Assembly: GCA_937129505.1 (NCBI GenBank)
Contig: CAKZNJ010000308.1
Location: 1 to 10,133, forward strand
DNA: 10,133 nt
Source of the DNA: an uncultured Anaerolineae bacterium
GTDB taxonomy: Bacteria; Chloroflexota; Anaerolineae; Anaerolineales; UBA4823
Direction of reading: 5' to 3'
A program made the translations under genes and the position numbers. This document shows positions 7,143 to 10,133 of the stretch, piece after piece (the first letter of the stretch is position 1; every line of letters starts with the position of its first letter). The notes under the pieces are model-generated. The model saw only the letters and a program-made list of their open reading frames with translations. It had not been told where the DNA came from and searched no databases.

Positions 7143-7195
7143 TCTCTGGATCTCTTCCTGGCCCCTTCGTGCTTAACCCACAAATAAGTGACACT
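6494..7195 (-). mobile_element. IS256-family insertion sequence remnant with terminal inverted repeats
   Basis: The transposase remnant is bracketed by inverted repeats sharing a perfect 10-bp core: TTTGTGGGTT at 6504-6513 and AACCCACAAA at 7175-7184. Extending outward, GTCGCGATTTTTGTGGG on the left matches GTCACTTATTTGTGGG on the right with one gap and a few differences. The exact outer ends and a target-site duplication could not be settled by eye. The element is about 0.7 kb, roughly half the usual length, in line with the internal deletion. Confidence 0.7.
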
Positions 7196-7481
7196 ACCAG
7201 ACTTTAAGCTTGGTGCGGCTCAGTGAGGGCGCAAACGGCCGTTGTAGCGGCGCCGCCTAGTCTGGGGTCAGGGCGTCGGACTTCTTTCGAAATGCAGGTA
7301 TATCGCGCCTTTTATCTATTCATACTCTGGTTCCTGCAATTCCTTCTTCAGTCGCTTGACCTGTCATTTTCTGAACTGATGGGTGCCGTCTCGGTACTTC
7401 TTGGTCGCGTGGAACCGGTCCCTGCGGCGGTGTTTGCTTGATGGCATTCAGGTCGGTGCAGGCTCTTTGGATGAAAGATTG
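7196..7481. other. No supportable gene
   Basis: Between the IS256 end and the next minus-strand ORF, both strands have only short frames without ribosome binding sites. A minus-strand frame near 7380-7440 reads KHRRRDRFHATKKYRDGTHQ, then a stop. That could be a scrap of a coding sequence, but I do not recognise it. Confidence 0.4.
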
Positions 7482-7676
7482 CTAAAGGGTTTGGAGCTCA
7501 AAGAGGAGCAGATCTTCACCTTTGAGCGACTCGAACGGGTACAGCCCCACTTCTTCACCATGCACATGCCAGCCGATCTCTTCACGTGGGGCTTTTAAGA
7601 AGACATTTAGGGTAAGAAGTTGTGGGCCTTGAGAGTTTGCAGGTTGCCTCCATAGGAGATACGTGAAGAGATTCAT
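7482..7676 (-). CDS. Doubtful small ORF, 64 residues
   Basis: A minus-strand ORF begins ATG 7676 and reads LLTLNVFLKAPREEIGWHVH then GEEVGLYPFESLKGEDLLLF. This is plausible protein sequence with a mix of charged and hydrophobic residues, but there is no clear ribosome binding site and no family is recognised. It lies just beyond the degenerate attC-like site, in the orientation expected for a following cassette gene. The frame continues after the TAG with coding-like sequence, so it could also be a gene fragment. Confidence 0.25.
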   Translation of the reverse strand: MNLFTYLLWRQPANSQGPQLLTLNVFLKAPREEIGWHVHGEEVGLYPFESLKGEDLLLFELQTL

Positions 7677-7742
7677 GATAAAGAGATCACGATGCGTACA
7701 AGGAGCATCTTTAAGGCTGTTTTAAGACTGCCCACCAACTTG

Positions 7743-7855
7743 AATTAACGCTAGACTTCAGCCGCCCCGCGCCGGAAGCGACAACCTTCCCAAAGGACCA
7801 TATATGGTTGATGAAAAGCAAGCTGAGGGCAATCAGCTTAAGCGACTTGTTGGGC
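7743..7855 (-). other. Degenerate attC-like site
   Basis: On the minus strand it begins with GCCCAAC (7855-7849), which fits the attC inverse core RYYYAAC. An L-box-like CTTAAGCTG (7842-7834) pairs at 7 of 9 positions with CGGCTGAAG (7764-7756). The site ends AGCGTTAATT, where GTTRRRY is expected but GTTAATT is seen. Between the R and L boxes lie 6-nt unpaired stretches on each arm, as in attC central spacers. The length of 113 bp is within the attC range. It lies 65 bp after the immunity-like gene, where a cassette attC should be. The ORF across it contains PNKSLKLIA, a translated form of this type of repeat, not a gene. Confidence 0.5.
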
Positions 7856-7900
7856 CGTGGTGAAAAGAGAAAGCGAGACATCGACATAGAATCCCGCAGT

Positions 7901-7921
7901 AGCACATTCGGGTGCTTTTTT
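7901..7921 (+). terminator. Terminator-like hairpin on the plus strand
   Basis: AGCAC (7901-7905), loop ATTCGG, GTGCT (7912-7916), then a T run to 7921. The T-tract lies on the plus strand, so it faces against the immunity-like gene whose stop codon (7920-7922) it touches. On the minus strand the hairpin has no T-tract. It may stop antisense transcripts entering the gene. Confidence 0.4.
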
Positions 7922-8360
7922 ATTCTGTAACTTGCATCTTCCTCTCCTTTATCCAATTAGCAGCCAGACTTGTCGCAATCAAGAAGTCGTGGTGATTGTA
8001 GCACAACAGATATGTCGCTTGTGAGTCAGTCAGATAAAACTCAAAGCCTGTACATTCCCATAAGGTTCGCACAACGCAATCACCATTCTCAAAAACCACT
8101 CCCGGTTCACCGGGTCTATCTATGAAAAGCATGATGACTTGTTCTTGCTTTACAAACTCGCCTATCCACTGCCACGCTTCCTTATTTTGGATTGATGCTC
8201 GGTCTATCAAACCTTCCCAAAAATAAGGATGATTAATCCCGTCTGTGTACTTTTCACGCAATTTTTTTACAAGCTTCTCCCGTTTTGAACGGGCCAATTC
8301 TGTAGCTTTACAACCGACATGTCTCGCTGCATCCAAAACTTCAACTGTGAGCTTGCTCAT
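7920..8360 (-). CDS. Probable immunity protein of the upstream polymorphic toxin
   Basis: 146 residues from ATG 8360, with AGCGAGGTAAATT as ribosome binding site. The start lies 11 bp after the stop of the toxin frame, the usual order for polymorphic toxin and immunity genes. The N-terminal half is basic and helical (ARSKREKLVKKLREKYTDG). The C-terminal half carries GFEFYLTDSQATYLLCYNHH followed by DFLIA, a pattern I associate with small SUKH- or DUF6756-like immunity-type proteins. There is no signal peptide, so it should act in the cytoplasm. It is intact although the toxin frame is broken. The function is inferred from position plus the motif; I cannot name the family with certainty. Codon use is less GC-biased than in flanking genes, as is common in cassette and toxin genes. 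Confidence 0.6.
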   Translation of the reverse strand: MSKLTVEVLDAARHVGCKATELARSKREKLVKKLREKYTDGINHPYFWEGLIDRASIQNKEAWQWIGEFVKQEQVIMLFIDRPGEPGVVFENGDCVVRTLWECTGFEFYLTDSQATYLLCYNHHDFLIATSLAANWIKERKMQVTE

Positions 8361-8371
8361 AATTTACCTCG

Positions 8372-9535
8372 CTATTCTCTCGTCGTCGGGCGATTGACAG
8401 GAACTTCATCCAAGGGAATGTGTCCGCGAAGAGCACCACCAGCAGACCTTTTACCAGGCGTTTGATAACCTACGTGTGGGTCTGCCGGCCCGTGCCCGTC
8501 AAGTTTGTGTCCGATATATTAACCTCTGCTCCACCTTTTGCTCTCCATTCGACAGGAAAACTTTTGCCATTTTTATCAACCGCCCATTTCGTTACCTCGA
8601 AATCCTGTTTAGGAGCACCAGTGCGTTTAAAAGCTTCATCCACGGCTTCCCTAACAGGGTTGCCAGTACCGCGCCAATCCAAATCAACCTTCGGGTCAAA
8701 TTCCAATCTCCTGCGCTCTTTGGCGTATCAACACTCCCGCTACTCGTCGGGTTGGCATTTTCGCTCGTCATATTGTGCAGCGTGTTGATGCCGACTGCCG
8801 CGCCATGAGTTGTCACCGCCGCTCCCGCAATAACTGTCGCCACACCTGCGCCCGGAATGACTGCACCAGCGCCGGTCGCTGCCGCTGGCGATGTAACGAG
8901 TGCTTCTCCACCGCCGCCTAACATCATTCCAAGTCCGCCTCCAATCTCTGCCGCCGATTGCAGCAGCGATACGCCACGACCAATGCCGCGCCCAAGCGTG
9001 TTCTGATTCTCGACCATCTCGGGTAGAACATCATGCAAGACTTCCGTTGGTACGCCATTATTTTCCAACACCGTCGTTGTCATCCCATTCAACGTCCGTT
9101 CGATCTCCGTAAGCACCGACTGCACGGCTTCGCCCACTTGTTCAACGCCGCGCTGCACTTGTTCAGCCGAGGGTAATGGCAACGGCGCAACCAGCGGCAT
9201 AATAGGCGTTGGCAAGCCGAGAGGCCGCGCCTGCGGTAATCTGGCTTCGATTGCGGCGCGTACGTCGTGGCGCTCTTCCAGCTTTAACACCTGGAACCAC
9301 GGATGCGTGGCGCTGAATGACCGCTGTGCAGTTAGGTATCTTGGGTCTTCCGGCTGAGCATACAGATGTAACACCGGCACGGCAGGGTCCAGGCTGGACA
9401 GGGCCTGGAGGGGCTCCCGGCCTTCGCATACGCAGCGGCGATCTCGTGGTCTGCGCGGGCCCACAGCTCAAAGGGATACGAACCCATATCCTCGCGCACA
9501 TAGGTGCGTATCCCGTGCGATTGAACTTCTGGCAT
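8372..9535 (-). pseudogene. Chimeric cassette gene: alpha/beta-hydrolase fragment fused to a polymorphic toxin (type 47-like), three frame breaks
   Basis: The start is ATG 9535 after ACGGAGGAAGGCAA, 19 bp past the attC. Part 1 reads GIRTYVREDMGSYPFELWAR and HEIAAAYAKAGSP. A -1 shift at a G-run (9410-9413) leads to LDPAVPVLHLYAQPEDPRYL and SFSATHPWFQVLKL, which resembles the C-terminal third of alpha/beta hydrolases. No nucleophile elbow is present. Part 2 (from about 9275) is a toxin pre-domain: GRGIGRGVSLLQSAAEIGGG and AGAAVTTHGAAVGINTLHNM. The frame changes near 8727 to RRLEFDPKVDLDWRGTGNP, EAFKRTGAPKQDFEVTKWAV and GGAEVN. It changes again near 8517 to GHKLDGHGPADPHVGYQTPG, then KRSAGGALRGHIPLDEVPVN and a stop at 8372-8374. 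This end strongly resembles domains annotated 'polymorphic toxin type 47'. The breaks may be true mutations or base-calling errors. Confidence 0.68.
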
Positions 9536-9553
9536 TTGCCTTCCTCCGTTTAC

Positions 9554-9631
9554 GCCTAACGCCCAAGCTCAGCCGCCGTCTTGCCGCAGCGAAGCGGAGG
9601 CAAGACGGTCGGCTGGAGCGCCTTGTTGGGC
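9554..9631 (-). other. attC recombination site (integron cassette site)
   Basis: 78 bp with complete attC layout. On the minus strand it starts GCCCAAC (9631-9625, RYYYAAC) and ends GTTAGGC (9560-9554, GTTRRRY). Inside, GCTCCAGCCG (9620-9611) pairs with CGGCTGAGC (9579-9571), leaving one bulged base as required for strand recognition. Short unpaired spacers separate the R and L boxes. A 9-bp inner stem (CGTCTTGCC / GGCAAGACG) and a small terminal loop follow. It lies 4 bp after the ABM gene's stop, the standard place for a cassette attC. No integron integrase is in the window. Confidence 0.85.
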
Positions 9632-9635
9632 TTGC

Positions 9636-9938
9636 TTAGCCGGGTAGCTTTGCCGCAAGCACGTCCACTTTCTCGATGGACGGCGGTTCGGAGAACAACT
9701 CACCGGCCTTTGCCATCAACGCCGCTGCAACCTTGCCGGAAAGATGCGCATTCCGGCCCGCTTCATCCGGGAAGGCATCAAAAATTCCGAAGGTTGTTGG
9801 CCCAAGGCGAATGCCAAACCAAGCGGTAGTGGCTGGCTCTTCCATGACGATGGGAAGACCGCTCATGAGGAAACTCTCAACCTCTTTCTCTTTTCCAGGT
9901 TTCGCTTCAAGGCGAACGAACAACGCTACTTTGACCAT
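9636..9938 (-). CDS. ABM-domain putative quinol monooxygenase (integron cassette gene)
   Basis: 100 residues from ATG 9938, with CAGGAGG 7 nt upstream. The protein has the antibiotic biosynthesis monooxygenase fold pattern: an N-terminal strand VKVALFVRLEAKPGKEKEVE, then TTAWFGIRLGPTTFGIFDAF, AHLSGKVAAALMAKAGELF and a final strand IEKVDVLAAKLPG. The length matches single-domain ABM proteins, which are dimeric, cofactor-free oxygenases or related ferredoxin-like proteins; the substrate cannot be told. The gene ends 4 bp before an attC site in the same orientation, so it is most likely a cassette gene. Upstream, 39 bp away on the same strand, is the end of a GntR-type regulator, which may share a transcript with it. 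Confidence 0.85.
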   Translation of the reverse strand: MVKVALFVRLEAKPGKEKEVESFLMSGLPIVMEEPATTAWFGIRLGPTTFGIFDAFPDEAGRNAHLSGKVAAALMAKAGELFSEPPSIEKVDVLAAKLPG

Positions 9939-9977
9939 GACATGCCTCCTGTTGTTGTAGTAGCAGTTAAGTCCAAC

Positions 9978-10133
9978 TCACGCCTGTGCGACTGTAGCGC
10001 GAGTGAATTCCTCGATGACATCCAGCAGCCGGTCGCTTGCATTCGCCGCGCGCTCCTCATCCTTATCCGCAATCGCGCGCGCAATGTCGGCATGCAGCTT
10101 GGCGGTGAGCGGCATGTCGGCCGTCTGCTTGTA
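9978..10133 (-). CDS. GntR-family regulator, C-terminal end of FCD domain (partial)
   Basis: The frame is open from the right edge to TGA 9978-9980 and gives 51 residues: DMPLTAKLHADIARAIADKD then EERAANASDRLLDVIEEFTR. This has the spacing of the last helices of FCD ligand-binding domains of FadR/GntR regulators (H-x2-I-x2-AI-x3-D-x4-A). The H in KLHADI could be the metal-binding His; the usual last His (HL) is replaced by RL. The DNA-binding half lies outside the window. The core-like GTTGGAC directly after the stop is noted separately. Confidence 0.55.
   Translation of the reverse strand, partial: YKQTADMPLTAKLHADIARAIADKDEERAANASDRLLDVIEEFTRATVAQA

Noticed and set aside
7711..7956. Minus-strand ORF with PNKSLKLIALS
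   Set aside because: It is the translation of the attC-like repeat plus flank; similar peptides appear in many genomes from such repeats.
8592..9464. A 290-residue ORF taken as a complete gene
   Set aside because: Its first 15 or so residues and its last 35 are out of the true frames; it is the middle segment of the chimeric pseudogene 8372-9535.
1..10133. CRISPR array
   Set aside because: No regularly spaced short repeats; the only direct repeat pair found (5349/5424) is imperfect and has two copies.

Overview
The window is GC-rich bacterial DNA. One ordinary chromosomal gene at the left edge gives way to about 8.5 kb of accessory DNA. There is no rRNA, tRNA or ribosomal protein gene to place the organism. 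The DUF3854 protein, the IS256-type remnant and the integron-like cassettes would fit a soil or hot-environment lineage such as Acidobacteriota or Chloroflexota, but that is only a guess.

Layout. (1) 1-1448, plus strand: the 3' part of an NnrS-like multi-pass membrane protein with a DUF1858 domain at its C-terminus, followed by a 39-residue exported or membrane peptide gene with a very good ribosome binding site (1588-1707). (2) 1852-4270, minus strand: a mobile-element-like module with a zinc-finger plus Toprim (DUF3854) protein, a less certain downstream gene and a small helical protein, bounded by a hairpin terminator near 2099. (3) 4271-5728: gene-poor DNA with one short helical ORF, a terminator, a 33-bp direct repeat and what looks like the decayed right end of an IS200/IS605 (tnpB-type) element. 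(4) 5729-6379, minus: an unrecognised protein of about 216 residues. (5) 6494-7195: an IS256-family insertion sequence, dead by frameshifts, a stop and loss of most of the catalytic core, with recognisable terminal inverted repeats. (6) 7482-10133, minus: an integron-like cassette region.

The most interesting part is region 6. A textbook attC site (9554-9631, acting on the minus strand) follows an ABM-family monooxygenase gene. The next cassette starts 19 bp after it with a strong ribosome binding site. That cassette gene is a chimera. Its first part looks like the C-terminal third of an alpha/beta hydrolase. This runs into a glycine/alanine-rich polymorphic-toxin pre-domain and then a toxin domain resembling 'polymorphic toxin type 47'. 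The reading frame is broken at three places. An intact gene directly downstream is the likely immunity protein, and a second, degenerate attC-like site (7743-7855) lies after it. The pair can therefore be read as a toxin/immunity cassette in an integron-type array, in which the toxin has been frame-disrupted and the immunity gene kept. The window ends inside a GntR-family (FCD domain) regulator just upstream of the ABM gene.
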